Positions 1-8,851 are shown, counted from the stretch's first letter. The stretch is DNA of 57,196 nucleotides from Prevotellaceae bacterium (GCA_031266015.1 JAISBU010000002.1:1-57196); one strand, 5' to 3'. The notes: generated by a model not told the origin, from the letters alone. Numbers and translations are program-made.

Positions 1-744
1 AACGCGCTAATAGCAGGGTTAATAATCATGGCAGCCGCGCTGCTCGAAAAAGATAAATACCTGTGGGCAGCGTTCTGCATAGTATTTTCGGCGTACATAA
101 AATTGTTTGGCATTGTTGGCTTTGCTCTATTTTTGCTGTATCCCAAAAAGCTGAAGTCGGCGCTATGCTCGCTGATGTGGGTGGTTGTTTTGTCTGCCGT
201 CCCGCTAATTTTTATAAGCCCGCAGCAGTACGCAGTTTTAATAAAAAGTTACCTCAACCTGCTCTCGCAAGACCATGCCGAGTCCTACGGATATTCCGTT
301 ATGGGATGGCTAAACTCATGGTTCGGGTATGCCGGCAGTAAAAATGTGGTAGTGCTGATTGGCGCGGCAATATTTATGCTGCCATTTTGCAGAGTAAAAA
401 GCTATGCGAATAGCGCATTTCGTGCTCTGATGCTGGCCTCCATCTTGCTATGGGTAGTTATATTCAACCACAAAGCAGAATCGCCAACGTTTGTTATAGC
501 CATTGCCGGAGTAGCGCTATGGTTTGTGCACGGTAAAAAGAGCGCCTTAAATATCACGCTGTTTGCCTGCGCTTTTATTTTCGCCTCGCTATCGCCCACC
601 GATATTTTTCCCCGATTCGTACGGGAGGAATTTGTAAAACCGTACTGCCTAAAAGCCGTACCATGTATTTTTATTTGGGGAAAAATCATATACGATCTAC
701 TCACCTGTAAACCAAGTATGCTTACAAATACGCTACGCAAATGA
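1..744 (+). CDS. Polytopic membrane glycosyltransferase (GT87/DUF2029-like), C-terminal part
   Basis: The reading frame is open from the first base, so the gene is cut by the window edge; the first internal ATG is at 28. The visible part has about seven hydrophobic segments separated by short basic loops, and it opens with an N-A-L-I-A-G-L stretch typical of DUF2029 (GT87) mannosyltransferase-like proteins. Such enzymes use polyprenyl-phosphate sugars in the inner membrane. The catalytic N-terminal loop lies outside the window, so the substrate cannot be judged. It runs in the same direction as the pigment cluster but is separated from it by about 295 bp without a gene. The family call is from recall of the pattern; the polytopic membrane nature is directly visible. 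Confidence 0.6.
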   Translation, partial: NALIAGLIIMAAALLEKDKYLWAAFCIVFSAYIKLFGIVGFALFLLYPKKLKSALCSLMWVVVLSAVPLIFISPQQYAVLIKSYLNLLSQDHAESYGYSVMGWLNSWFGYAGSKNVVVLIGAAIFMLPFCRVKSYANSAFRALMLASILLWVVIFNHKAESPTFVIAIAGVALWFVHGKKSALNITLFACAFIFASLSPTDIFPRFVREEFVKPYCLKAVPCIFIWGKIIYDLLTCKPSMLTNTLRK

Positions 745-1038
745 AGAAGCTAATGCCATGTTATTCATCAGATGTTGAAACCTCATTTTTCACCTAATTC
801 ATCTAACAAAACAACCTTAGTAGCAGATAATCAGCACGTACAGCTATCGCCTCATTGCCTATTGTTTCGATAAATATTTTGCCAAGTAAAAAAGGAGCGG
901 TTTTTTTTGCTTTCGACTAAATGACAAACTGCCTTTTCTCGAAAGTTTTTTATGAAATTCGGTAAATTCCAATGCCTTACAAAAAAATAAACAGCCTACG
1001 ATATGATGAACGCCCGACAGGATAAGATTTATAGCTAG
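745..1038. other. Gene-free leader before the pigment cluster
   Basis: This is AT-rich sequence between the glycosyltransferase and the ammonia-lyase. I see no coding frame and no clear TAnnTTTG promoter element. There is an A-run / T-run pair around 890-910 without a convincing stem. The promoter of the pigment operon presumably lies here, but I cannot place it. Confidence 0.4.
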
Positions 1039-2553
1039 ATGAAAGAAAAGTTCACGCTTAACGCATCAAAACGAATTATTTTTAATAAGGAGAAAGTTGT
1101 TTTGTCCGATGCCGAGAAAAAAGAAATCAAGGCTTGCTTCGATTTTCTCCAATCTTTTTCGTCCGACAAAATTATTTATGGCATCAACACCGGTTTTGGA
1201 CCTATGGCACAATATCGTGTTGATGACGATTATCTTACTCAGCTACAATACAATATCATTCGCAGCCACTCCACAGGGGCAGGAAATCCATTGCCCGATT
1301 TGTATGTTCGGGCAGCAATGGTTGCCCGGCTCGGAACATTTTTACAGGCAAAAAGCGGCGTACATTTGGAGCTGGTAGAGCTGCTTGCAGAGTTTCTCAA
1401 CAGGGAAATTTATCCGTTTATCCCAGAACATGGCAGCGTGGGCGCAAGCGGCGATTTGGTGCAGCTGGCGCATATGGCCCTCACGTTAATCGGCGAGGGA
1501 AAAGTGCACTACAAAGGCGAGTGGCGCGAGGCTGCCGAAGTGCTGAAAGAAAACAACCTGCAGCCCTTCAAAATCCATATCCGCGAAGGACTTTCGGTAA
1601 CGAACGGCACCTCCGTAATGTCAGGCATAGGTTTCATTAACATATTGTATGCTAAAAAGTTACTTGATTTAGCAGTGTTAACCTCGGCTTGGATAAACGA
1701 GCTCACTCAGGCATACGATGATGGTTTCTCGGAAGAATTAAATCAAACAAAAAAGCATGCTGGACAGCTGGCGGTGGCGGCGCGTATGCGCGAAATTGCC
1801 AAAGACAGCCGCCTGTTGCAAAAACGCGGGAGCAAGCTGTATGCCAACGTTGATAAAGAGGAGAAAATCTTTACGCAAAAAGTGCAAAGCTACTATTCGT
1901 TGCGCTGCGTACCGCAGATTTTGGGACCGGTTTTTGACGAAATAGAAAATGCCGGAAAAGTAGTGGTCAATGAATTTAATTCGGCCTGCGATAATCCGAT
2001 TGTCGACCCCGAAACGCAAAATGTGTACCACGGCGGCAACTTCCACGGCGATTATATTTCTTTTGAAATGGACAAGCTCAAAATTGCCGTAACAAAGCTT
2101 ACAATGCTCGTTGAAAGACAGCTAAACTACCTTTGCCACGATAAAATTAACGGTATTTTACCTCCATTCCTCAATCTTGGAACGCTCGGATTGACCTACG
2201 GCCTGCAGGCAGCGCAATTTACAGCGACTTCTACAACGGCTGAATGTCAAACACTTTCGTTTCCAAATTACGTTCATTCCATACCAAACAACAATGATAA
2301 TCAGGACATTGTGAGTATGGGAACAAATTCGGCATTGATTACCAAACGGGTTATTGACAATGCCTTTCAGGTCATTTCCATTCAGTTTATGGCGCTGGCG
2401 CAAGCAACAGATTATCTGAAAATGGAAGAAAAATTAGCTTCGCAAACGCGGAAAATGTTTTTGAAAATCAGAGAGCTATTCCCTGTCTTAGTTGAAGACC
2501 GGACACACTACCGGGAAATTGAAAAAATACAAGAGTTTTTGAAGGAAATATGA
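1039..2553 (+). CDS. Tyrosine (aromatic amino acid) ammonia-lyase, pigment starter enzyme
   Basis: This 504-residue protein belongs to the HAL/PAL/TAL family, which deaminates aromatic amino acids using a self-formed MIO cofactor. The MIO triad Ala-Ser-Gly is at residues 136-138 in HGSVGASGDLVQ, and the catalytic tyrosine is Y47 in YGINTGFGP. The selectivity pair is S76-H77. Long stretches such as YSLRCVPQILGPV and YHGGNFHGDYIS match what I recall of the Flavobacterium johnsoniae tyrosine ammonia-lyase of flexirubin synthesis, more than catabolic HutH. No other histidine-degradation genes are present. The next gene overlaps by 4 bp and all neighbours make polyketide pigment, so the likely product is 4-coumarate, the aryl starter. 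Tyrosine specificity is inferred from context and recalled similarity. Confidence 0.88.
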   Translation: MKEKFTLNASKRIIFNKEKVVLSDAEKKEIKACFDFLQSFSSDKIIYGINTGFGPMAQYRVDDDYLTQLQYNIIRSHSTGAGNPLPDLYVRAAMVARLGTFLQAKSGVHLELVELLAEFLNREIYPFIPEHGSVGASGDLVQLAHMALTLIGEGKVHYKGEWREAAEVLKENNLQPFKIHIREGLSVTNGTSVMSGIGFINILYAKKLLDLAVLTSAWINELTQAYDDGFSEELNQTKKHAGQLAVAARMREIAKDSRLLQKRGSKLYANVDKEEKIFTQKVQSYYSLRCVPQILGPVFDEIENAGKVVVNEFNSACDNPIVDPETQNVYHGGNFHGDYISFEMDKLKIAVTKLTMLVERQLNYLCHDKINGILPPFLNLGTLGLTYGLQAAQFTATSTTAECQTLSFPNYVHSIPNNNDNQDIVSMGTNSALITKRVIDNAFQVISIQFMALAQATDYLKMEEKLASQTRKMFLKIRELFPVLVEDRTHYREIEKIQEFLKEI

Positions 2554-3272
2554 AATACGCATTGGTTACAGGAGGCTCAAGAGGCATTGGCAGGGCGGTT
2601 TGTTTGAAATTGGCAGAAATGGGTTATCCCGTTTTAATCAATTATCAATCAAACCAATCCGCTGCCGAAGAAACGAAGTCATTGGTTGAAGCAAGCGGCG
2701 GGACAGCAGAACTCTTACCTTTTGATGTTGCCAACCAGCGGGAAGCGGAAAATTCTTTATCGGCTTGGGTAGAAAACCACGCTGACGATTATATCGCCGT
2801 TTTGGTAAATAATGCGGGCATTCGGCGCGATAACCTGATGTTTTGGATGCAGGACGAAGAATGGAGCGCCGTGCTAAACACGGGATTGCATGGTGCGTTT
2901 TACGTTACGCGGTCGTTGGTAAAATATATGCTCAACAAAAAATTCGGGCGAATAGTAAATATTGTTTCCATTTCCGGTGTAAATGGAATGCCGGGGCAAA
3001 CCAACTACGCTGCCGCCAAAGCAGGCGTAATAGGGCTTACAAAGTCGCTTGCACTCGAAACAGCCAAAAAACGGGTAACCGTTAATGCCGTTGCGCCCGG
3101 TTTTATCGAAACGGATATGACCAAAGATTTAAACCAGGAAGAGGTGAAAAAACTTGTTCCTGCACAGCGTTTTGGCAAAGCTGAAGAGGTGGCGGATTTG
3201 GTAGGTTTTTTGGCATCGGAAAAGGCAGGTTATATCACGGGGCAGGTTATTCAAATAAGCGGAGGACTTTAA
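2550..3272 (+). CDS. 3-oxoacyl-ACP reductase (FabG-like SDR)
   Basis: This 240-residue short-chain dehydrogenase has the nucleotide-binding TGGSRGIG at residues 7-14, NNAG at 87-90 and a catalytic Ser140/Tyr153/Lys157 set (YAAAK). The C-terminus, ITGQVIQISGG, is typical of FabG. It would reduce the 3-keto group after each condensation using NADPH. The ATG overlaps the stop of the ammonia-lyase (ATGA), indicating translational coupling. It is the only ketoreductase in the cluster, so it probably serves every elongation cycle. It could in principle serve housekeeping fatty acid synthesis, but its position argues for pigment synthesis. Confidence 0.9.
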   Translation: MKYALVTGGSRGIGRAVCLKLAEMGYPVLINYQSNQSAAEETKSLVEASGGTAELLPFDVANQREAENSLSAWVENHADDYIAVLVNNAGIRRDNLMFWMQDEEWSAVLNTGLHGAFYVTRSLVKYMLNKKFGRIVNIVSISGVNGMPGQTNYAAAKAGVIGLTKSLALETAKKRVTVNAVAPGFIETDMTKDLNQEEVKKLVPAQRFGKAEEVADLVGFLASEKAGYITGQVIQISGGL

Positions 3273-3300
3273 TTATCTGGATATTAAGCATTTAATAAAT

Positions 3301-4522
3301 ATGAAGCGTGCGGTCATTACGGGTTTAGGCATCTACTCATGTATCGGAAAAAATCTTGAGGAGGTTGCCAAATCGCTTTACGAAGGCAAGTCGGGCATCG
3401 GCATTGATGAAGAACGGAAGGCCTACGGCTATCGCTCTCCGCTAACGGGCATTGTAGAAAAACCACAGCTAAAAGGCTTTCTCGACCGCCGTTTGCGTAT
3501 TGGCTTGGCTGAACAAGGCGAGTACGCTTATTTGGCAACACTTGAAGCATTTAAAAATGCCGGAATTGATGCGGACTTCTTGGAAAAGAACGAAGTGGGC
3601 ATTTTTTACGGTAACGACTCAAGCGCAAAAGCTGTAATTGAGGCGAACAATATCGCTATGGAAAAACGCGACACCATGTTGATCGGTTCAGGAGCAATTT
3701 TTCAATCGATGAATTCGACCGTTACCATGAACCTTTCAACTATTTTCAAGCTCCGCGGCGCCAATATGACCATTTCAGCTGCCTGCGCAAGCGGCTCTCA
3801 TTCAATAGGTTTGGGCTATCTGTTTATTAAGCAGGGATTGCAGGAGGTGGTGCTTTGCGGCGGCGCACAGGAAACAAGTCTTTATTCAATGGGCAGCTTT
3901 GATGCGTTGAGCGCATTTTCGGTCAATCTTGCCGACCCTGCCAAAGCAAGCCGCCCCTTCGACAAAAACCGGGGACGGCTTAATTCCGAGCGGTGGTGCG
4001 GCAAGCTTGATTTTAGAAGAGTATGAACACGCGGTAAAACGCGGCGCAACCATTCTCGCCGAAGTGGCCGGTTATGGATTTTCGAGTAACGGATTAAACA
4101 TTTCTCAACCCAGTCCCGAAGGTTGTACAATTGCCATTAACCGCGCATTGAAAGATGCCGGTTTGTCCGCCAAAGAAGTTGATTATGTAAACGCTCACGC
4201 CACCTCCACGCCACAAGGCGACGCCACGGAAGCCATTTGCCTCGATAAAGTTTTTACGCAGCACAAAACGCCCATTTCTTCCACAAAATCAATGACCGGA
4301 CACGAGTGCTGGATGGCGGGTGCAAGCGAAATCGTATACTCCCTGTTGATGATGCAACATAATTTTATTGCTCCGAATATCAATTTTGAGCAACCCGACG
4401 AGTATTCACAAAATTTGAATATTGCAGCCAAAACCATGGAAGCGAAGCTGGAGGTTATACTCTCTAATTCTTTTGGTTTTGGAGGTACAAACAGCGCGCT
4501 GGTAATACGAAAACTTAAATAA
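3301..4522 (+). pseudogene. Beta-ketoacyl-ACP synthase (first of three), interrupted by a +1 frameshift
   Basis: The first frame (3301-4026) gives the N-terminal ketosynthase half with the nucleophile C162 in SAACASGSHS. It then loses homology after PFDKNR. The rest of the enzyme continues in the next frame up to 4522, with the two catalytic histidines in NAHATSTPQGD and SSTKSMTGHE and the C-terminal NSFGFGGTNSALV. Removing one G from the four-G run at 3971-3974 restores PFDKNRDGLIPSGGAA and a normal-length protein of about 406 residues. All C-H-H active-site residues are intact, so this is either a sequencing error in a homopolymer or a recent mutation. If functional, it would condense malonyl-ACP onto the growing aryl-polyene chain. 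The ACP gene follows 2 bp later. Confidence 0.85.
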
Positions 4523-4524
4523 AT

Positions 4525-4767
4525 ATGACACGTACAGAAATTGAAGAAGCTGTAAAAAACTTCCTTATTGAAGATATTGAGGTGGAGGAAAGCCTAATTA
4601 AACCCGACGCCTTGCTAAAAGACGGTTTAGGCATTGATAGCCTTGATTTTGTGGATATTGTAGTTATTGTAGAAAGAAAATTCGGCTTTAAAATTAAGCC
4701 GGAAGAAATGGCGGAAATTCGCACGTTAAGCCAATTCTGCGATTATATTGAATCGAAAGTCGGATAA
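4525..4767 (+). CDS. Acyl carrier protein (first of two)
   Basis: This 80-residue acidic protein has the phosphopantetheine attachment motif GLGIDSLDFVD with the modified serine at S39. Length and helix pattern fit a discrete type II ACP. It carries the aryl starter or elongating polyene as a thioester between the ketosynthase encoded upstream and the other enzymes. A second ACP at 9450 suggests that one protein may load the starter and the other carry elongation, but the sequence does not say which. Confidence 0.92.
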   Translation: MTRTEIEEAVKNFLIEDIEVEESLIKPDALLKDGLGIDSLDFVDIVVIVERKFGFKIKPEEMAEIRTLSQFCDYIESKVG

Positions 4768-4775
4768 AATAGCGT

Positions 4776-5684
4776 ATGGCAGACAACCGTGGATGGAAAG
4801 GCAACACCGGCGGTGGAAACTTTGGGCAGAAAGCCTTGATTTTTTTGCTGAATTTTTTGGGGTTGAGACCGCTGTACGCGGTTTTAGCGCTTGTTGTGCC
4901 CTTTTATATGCTGTTTTCAAGAAAGGGATATCTATCTGTTTATCACTATTTTAGAAAACGATTCGGCTTTTCGGTTTGGAATTCTTTTTACAAAACCTAC
5001 CTGAATCATTTCCTTTTCGGGCAGGTAATTTTAGACAGATTTGCCGTTTTTGCAGGCATAAAAGATTTATTTGACGTAGAAATTATTGGCAATGCGTATT
5101 TTGAACGCTTGGCTGAAGGTGAAAAAGGTTTTATCATGGCAGGCTCGCATGTCGGGAATTTTGAAATCGGCGGTTATCTGCTGCACTCGGAAAAAAAGCG
5201 TATCAACGCGCTGATTTATGCCGGCGAAACTCGAACGATGCAGCATAATCGGAGCAAGGTATTGGCAGCGAGCAACGTAAACCTTATTCCGGTGCAGCAT
5301 GATATGTCGCATTTGTTTGCAATAAATGTCGCTTTGCAAAACGGTGAAATAATCAGCATGACATGCGACAGAAATCACGGCTCGGCAAAAAGCGTAGAGT
5401 GTGATTTTCTGGATTGGAAAGCCGATTTTCCGCTGGGAGCATTTGCGCTGGCAGCGAGTTTTGAGGTGGAAGTTTTGGCTGTTTTCTGCATAAAGATTTC
5501 AGCGAAAAAGTATAAAATTTTTGTGCAGCCATGTAGTGGCGCAGCGCATGCAACCAATAGTACACCCGCAACAAAACGCGAGCAAACCACAAATCTGGTA
5601 AAATGCTATGCTGCTGAATTAGAAACCATTGTAAAGCAGTATCCTTTGCAATGGTTTAACTACTATGAGTTTTGGAAAAAATAA
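4776..5684 (+). CDS. LpxL/HtrB-like lysophospholipid acyltransferase
   Basis: This 302-residue protein resembles the lipid A lauroyl/myristoyl acyltransferase family. It has a hydrophobic anchor around residues 20-48 and the catalytic HX4E motif at H125-E130 within GSHVGNFEIGG. A second conserved block, MTCDRNHGSAKSV, lies around residue 215. In aryl polyene and flexirubin clusters such enzymes probably attach the polyene acyl chain to a lipid or resorcinol anchor at the inner membrane; the acceptor here is unknown. It starts 8 bp after the ACP stop. Confidence 0.82.
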   Translation: MADNRGWKGNTGGGNFGQKALIFLLNFLGLRPLYAVLALVVPFYMLFSRKGYLSVYHYFRKRFGFSVWNSFYKTYLNHFLFGQVILDRFAVFAGIKDLFDVEIIGNAYFERLAEGEKGFIMAGSHVGNFEIGGYLLHSEKKRINALIYAGETRTMQHNRSKVLAASNVNLIPVQHDMSHLFAINVALQNGEIISMTCDRNHGSAKSVECDFLDWKADFPLGAFALAASFEVEVLAVFCIKISAKKYKIFVQPCSGAAHATNSTPATKREQTTNLVKCYAAELETIVKQYPLQWFNYYEFWKK

Positions 5685-5694
5685 TGAAGCAAGT

Positions 5695-6780
5695 ATGAAT
5701 CTTTTCCCTGCGTTACAAAAAAAATATTCCAAAGAGCAACGCTCGGCGTTGGAAGCGCAGCGTTTGGCGCACGAAATTTCGCAGGCGCCTGTGGTTTTTC
5801 AGGTGTCGCGCCTGATGGTTAAATTTGGAATTTTGCAAATGCTGCTGGATTCAGAGAAAGGCTTAACGGTTAACGAAGTTGCCGGAAAAACAAAATTGTC
5901 GCGTTACGCTGCGCAATGTTTATTGGAGTCGTCATTGACGACCGGCACGGTACTTTTTCAAGGTGAAAGATTTACCTGCTCAAAAGCAGGCTGGTTTTTG
6001 CTGAACGATCCGCTTGTAAAAGTCAACCTCAACTTTAACCACGATGTAAATTATCTCGGCTTGTTCAACCTCGAAGAAGCGCTGCTCAACGGCAAACCCG
6101 AAGGTCTGAAAGTCTTTGGCTCGTGGAGTACGATATACGAAGGTTTGTCGCAGCTGCCCGGACCGGTGCAAAAATCGTGGTTTGGTTTCGACCATTATTA
6201 CAGCGACGAGTCATTTGACAAAGCGTTGCAAATCGTGTTTGAAAATAGACCGGAAACGCTGCTTGATGTGGGTGGAAACACCGGTCGCTGGGCGTTGCGA
6301 TGCGTAGATTTTAGTAGCAAAGTGAACATTACGGTAATGGACTTGCCGCAACAAGTAGAAATGATGAGAAAGCAAACCGCCGGACTGAAAGGCGCGGAAC
6401 GCATTCACGGATACGGCTGCAATCTGCTTGATAAAGCGCTGCCATTCCCCGTAAATTTCGATGCCATTTGGCTAAGCCAATTCCTCGATTGCTTTTCGGA
6501 AGAAGAAGCGACTAGTATTTTAACGAGAGCCGCCAAATCAATGAACGCCGACGCAAAACTCTACATTATGGAAACATTTTGGGACCGCCAGCATTTTGAA
6601 ACCGCCGCTTATGCCCTGACTCAAATATCGCTCTATTTCACCGCATTAGCAAACGGAAACAGCAAAATGTACCACAGCGAAGATATGCTCCGGTGCATTG
6701 AAAACGCGGGATTAGAAGCTGAAGAAATAAAAGATGGTATAGGCAAAGGACATTCTATTGTAGTTTGCAAAAAGAAATGA
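5695..6780 (+). CDS. SAM-dependent methyltransferase (winged-helix plus Rossmann, O-MT type 2-like)
   Basis: The N-terminal 110 residues look like a winged-helix dimerisation domain (APVVFQVSRLMVKFGIL, then a TVNEVAGKTKLSRYA helix-turn-helix). A class I SAM-binding fold follows, with motif I at LLDVGGNTGRW (D191). The layout matches plant-type and bacterial type 2 O-methyltransferases. In this cluster it would methylate the aryl head group. I chose the ATG at 5695 because it lies after the upstream stop; an ATG at 5665 would add ten residues and overlap the acyltransferase by 20 bp. The dehydratase gene begins at the overlapping stop (ATGA). Confidence 0.8.
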   Translation: MNLFPALQKKYSKEQRSALEAQRLAHEISQAPVVFQVSRLMVKFGILQMLLDSEKGLTVNEVAGKTKLSRYAAQCLLESSLTTGTVLFQGERFTCSKAGWFLLNDPLVKVNLNFNHDVNYLGLFNLEEALLNGKPEGLKVFGSWSTIYEGLSQLPGPVQKSWFGFDHYYSDESFDKALQIVFENRPETLLDVGGNTGRWALRCVDFSSKVNITVMDLPQQVEMMRKQTAGLKGAERIHGYGCNLLDKALPFPVNFDAIWLSQFLDCFSEEEATSILTRAAKSMNADAKLYIMETFWDRQHFETAAYALTQISLYFTALANGNSKMYHSEDMLRCIENAGLEAEEIKDGIGKGHSIVVCKKK

Positions 6781-7211
6781 ACTTTGAGGAAGTAAACATA
6801 CTGGAGCTTTTACCCCAACAACCACCGTTTGTAATGGTAGAAAAGTTTTTGCGTTGCGATTGGAAAACAACAAAAACCTCGCTGTCCATCAATAACGATA
6901 ATATTTTTGTAGAAAACGGTTTGTTTTCGCAAAGCGGAATTATTGAGAGCGTAGCTCAAACCTGCGCCGCAAGGATGGGTTATTTAATTGATAATCAGAA
7001 TGTTAAGATTGGCATGATCGGTTCAATAAACGATTTCGAGTTTACGGGTATTTTGCCGAAAGTTGGGAACGAAATTTTTACGGAAATTTGTGTAGAAGCT
7101 GAAATCGGCAGTATTGTGCTGCTCAACTCAAAAACTATTTGCGATGAAAATCTTATTGCCACAGGTAAAATGAAAGTTGTCTTGACGAATACCGATGCGA
7201 AAATGAATTAG
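6777..7211 (+). CDS. 3-hydroxyacyl-ACP dehydratase-like hotdog protein (ApeP/FabA-Z type)
   Basis: This protein has about 144 residues and a hotdog-fold pattern, beginning with LLPQQPPFVMVEKFLRCD, characteristic of the dehydratases of aryl polyene clusters. It also has a central QSGIIESVAQTCAARMGY helix where FabZ-like enzymes carry the catalytic acidic residue (E in GIIESVAQ). It would remove water from the 3-hydroxyacyl-ACP made by the ketoreductase, giving the conjugated double bond. The ATG at 6777 overlaps the methyltransferase stop by ATGA, so I prefer it to a TTG twelve bases earlier. A second hotdog dehydratase is at 12962; aryl polyene systems commonly use a dehydratase pair. Confidence 0.78.
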   Translation: MNFEEVNILELLPQQPPFVMVEKFLRCDWKTTKTSLSINNDNIFVENGLFSQSGIIESVAQTCAARMGYLIDNQNVKIGMIGSINDFEFTGILPKVGNEIFTEICVEAEIGSIVLLNSKTICDENLIATGKMKVVLTNTDAKMN

Positions 7212-7240
7212 TAATTTGCCAACTTGTACCGAAAAAAATT

Positions 7241-7660
7241 ATGCGTGTACTAAAAACCGAAAAAGAATTTGAGATACGCTTCAGCGAAGTAGATTCGATG
7301 GGAATAGTGTGGCACGGCTCTTATCCGTTGTATTTTGAGGATGCCCGCGAAGCTTTCGGAAAAGAATACAACCTCGAATACCTGTACATGTTCGACCAGG
7401 GTTTTTATGCGCCTTTGGTGGAGCTGCACTTCGAGTATAAGCGTCCTTTAAAGTACAAAGACAGGGCGAAAATAGAGATTGTTTACCGCAACACAGCTGC
7501 CGCAAAATTGATTTTCGATTACAAAATACTTTATATATCTGATAATCAATTAATTGCAACGGGATATTCCGTTCAGGTATTTTTAGACAGGGACTTTAAT
7601 TTGATGTGGGAGATGCCTGAATTTTTCAAAAAATGGAAAGAATTAAACGGGTTAAAGTAA
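7241..7660 (+). CDS. Acyl-CoA/ACP thioesterase (YbgC / 4-hydroxybenzoyl-CoA thioesterase-like)
   Basis: This 139-residue single hotdog domain has the motif EVDSMGIVWHGSYPLYFEDARE near the N-terminus. It matches the 4HBT/YbgC family, in which the first aspartate (D18 here) is catalytic. It probably hydrolyses an acyl thioester, either releasing a finished polyene or clearing mis-primed acyl groups. It lies 29 bp after the first dehydratase, and its 3' end overlaps the next ketosynthase start by 28 bp. Confidence 0.82.
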   Translation: MRVLKTEKEFEIRFSEVDSMGIVWHGSYPLYFEDAREAFGKEYNLEYLYMFDQGFYAPLVELHFEYKRPLKYKDRAKIEIVYRNTAAAKLIFDYKILYISDNQLIATGYSVQVFLDRDFNLMWEMPEFFKKWKELNGLK

Positions 7661-8847
7661 ATATTTCAGGAACAAATATTATATCCTCATTGGGTTTTAC
7701 AACCGAAGAAAATTTCCGCGCCGTAAAATCAGGCATATCGGGCATAAAACACTACGATGCCGGTACATTTGATTTGCCCGAAGCATTTGTGGCTTCATTG
7801 ATTGACAAGGAACGGCTAAATGATTGCTTTTTAGACACAAGGCAATTTACTGATTTGGAGAAAGCCTGTGTTCTGTCGATAGTAAATGCCAACTTTCAGG
7901 CAAATATTGATTTATCAAGTGAAAAAACGATATTTATTTTATCAACAACAAAAGGAAATGTTAATTTTTTAGGACAAAGACCAGAAACCCGCCACTGCGG
8001 GCTTGCCCCGCAACCGAGTTTACGAGCTGGACGAAGTCAATCCCCTGTTTATCTTTGGCATACGGCAAAAATAATTTCCCGATTTTTCGGCAACCCTAAC
8101 ACGCCGCTCGTTGTTTCCAATGCCTGCATTTCGGGTGCGGCGGCGCAAGTTGCTGCGCTGCGCGAGCTGAGCGATGGGCTATATGACAACGTGGTAGTAA
8201 CGGGGGCTGATTTTTTGTCGAAGTTCATTATTTCCGGTTTTCAATCGTTTAAGGCGCTATCGCCCGAGCTCTGCAAACCGTTTGACAAAGACCGCTGCGG
8301 GCTGAATTTGGGAGAGGCAGCGGCAACGATAATTTTTCAGACACAAGATATTAAACACAAGACGCAAGACGGCGCTGTATCTTTGGTTGCAGGGGCAATT
8401 CGGAATGATGCAACCCATATTTCCGCGCCGTCACGGACAGGTGAAGGCTGTTACAGAGCGCTGAATCATGTTTTAAAAAATCTTGAGTCTGAACATCTTG
8501 GGTCTTGCGTTTCGTTTATCAATGCGCACGGAACGGCAACCGCCTACAACGATGCAATGGAAGTTTTTGCCATTGCCCGCGCTGGTTTAGCTGACGTGCC
8601 TGTTAATTCGTTGAAAGCGTTTTTTGGTCATACTTTAGGTGCGGCCGGCGTGTTGGAAAGCATAATTTCAATGCAGGCTTTGCAGGAAAATTTGGTATTG
8701 AAATCGTTGAATTTTAAGGAGCAAAACTTTGAAAATCAGATAAATATTTCAAAAGAGAATCATTTTTCGGACAAAAAATATTTTATCAAATTATTGTCGG
8801 GGTTTGGTGGCCTTAATGCGGCTTTGCTGTTTGAGATAAAAAGATAA
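7633..8847 (+). CDS. Beta-ketoacyl-ACP synthase (second) with repeat-derived insertion
   Basis: This 404-residue ketosynthase has nucleophile C165 in SNACISGAAA, catalytic H299 in INAHGTATAYND, and K328/H333 in SLKAFFGHTLGAAG, so the C-H-H machinery is intact. An unusual stretch at residues about 115-137 (RPETRHCGLAPQPSL followed by RAGRSQSP) falls between the conserved STTKGN and LWHTAKIISRFFGN blocks. It is encoded by repeat-like DNA (see the repeat at 7978-8050). A second odd segment, QTQDIKHKTQDG, is at residues 236-247. The ATG at 7633 lies inside the thioesterase gene; no later start fits the conserved N-terminus. It is likely an elongating ketosynthase of the pigment, perhaps pairing with the 8852 protein. 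Confidence 0.85.
   Translation: MERIKRVKVNISGTNIISSLGFTTEENFRAVKSGISGIKHYDAGTFDLPEAFVASLIDKERLNDCFLDTRQFTDLEKACVLSIVNANFQANIDLSSEKTIFILSTTKGNVNFLGQRPETRHCGLAPQPSLRAGRSQSPVYLWHTAKIISRFFGNPNTPLVVSNACISGAAAQVAALRELSDGLYDNVVVTGADFLSKFIISGFQSFKALSPELCKPFDKDRCGLNLGEAAATIIFQTQDIKHKTQDGAVSLVAGAIRNDATHISAPSRTGEGCYRALNHVLKNLESEHLGSCVSFINAHGTATAYNDAMEVFAIARAGLADVPVNSLKAFFGHTLGAAGVLESIISMQALQENLVLKSLNFKEQNFENQINISKENHFSDKKYFIKLLSGFGGLNAALLFEIKR
7978..8050 (+). repeat. Repeat-like insertion inside a ketosynthase gene
   Basis: The roughly 70-bp segment contains a TGCGGG (7996-8001) / CCCGCA (8007-8012) stem and reads in frame. It resembles the intergenic repeat at 26601-26667, which also begins with a TGCGGGCTT core. 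The encoded residues have no counterpart in the ketosynthase fold as I recall it. Confidence 0.6.
8338..8512. repeat. Pair of inverted CAAGA-rich segments within the ketosynthase gene
   Basis: A segment rich in ACACAAGA/ACGCAAGAC at 8338-8371 is partly repeated in inverted orientation at 8481-8510 (TCTTGAGTCT ... GGTCTTGCGT). The exact inverted match is 9 bp (8362-8370 with 8502-8510). The encoded QTQDIKHKTQDG and NLESEHLGSCV segments are not conserved ketosynthase motifs. This may be another repeat-derived insertion, but the evidence is weaker than for the other sites. Confidence 0.35.
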
Positions 8848-8851
8848 GCTA

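Noticed and set aside
1039..2553. Histidine ammonia-lyase of histidine degradation (hutH)
   Set aside because: No hutU/hutI/hutG genes are near, and the gene overlaps pigment synthesis genes; motif wording fits the flexirubin tyrosine lyase better.
3929..4522. A separate short ketosynthase starting at 3929
   Set aside because: Its first residues are out-of-frame translation of the upstream half; homology starts exactly at the G-run frameshift.
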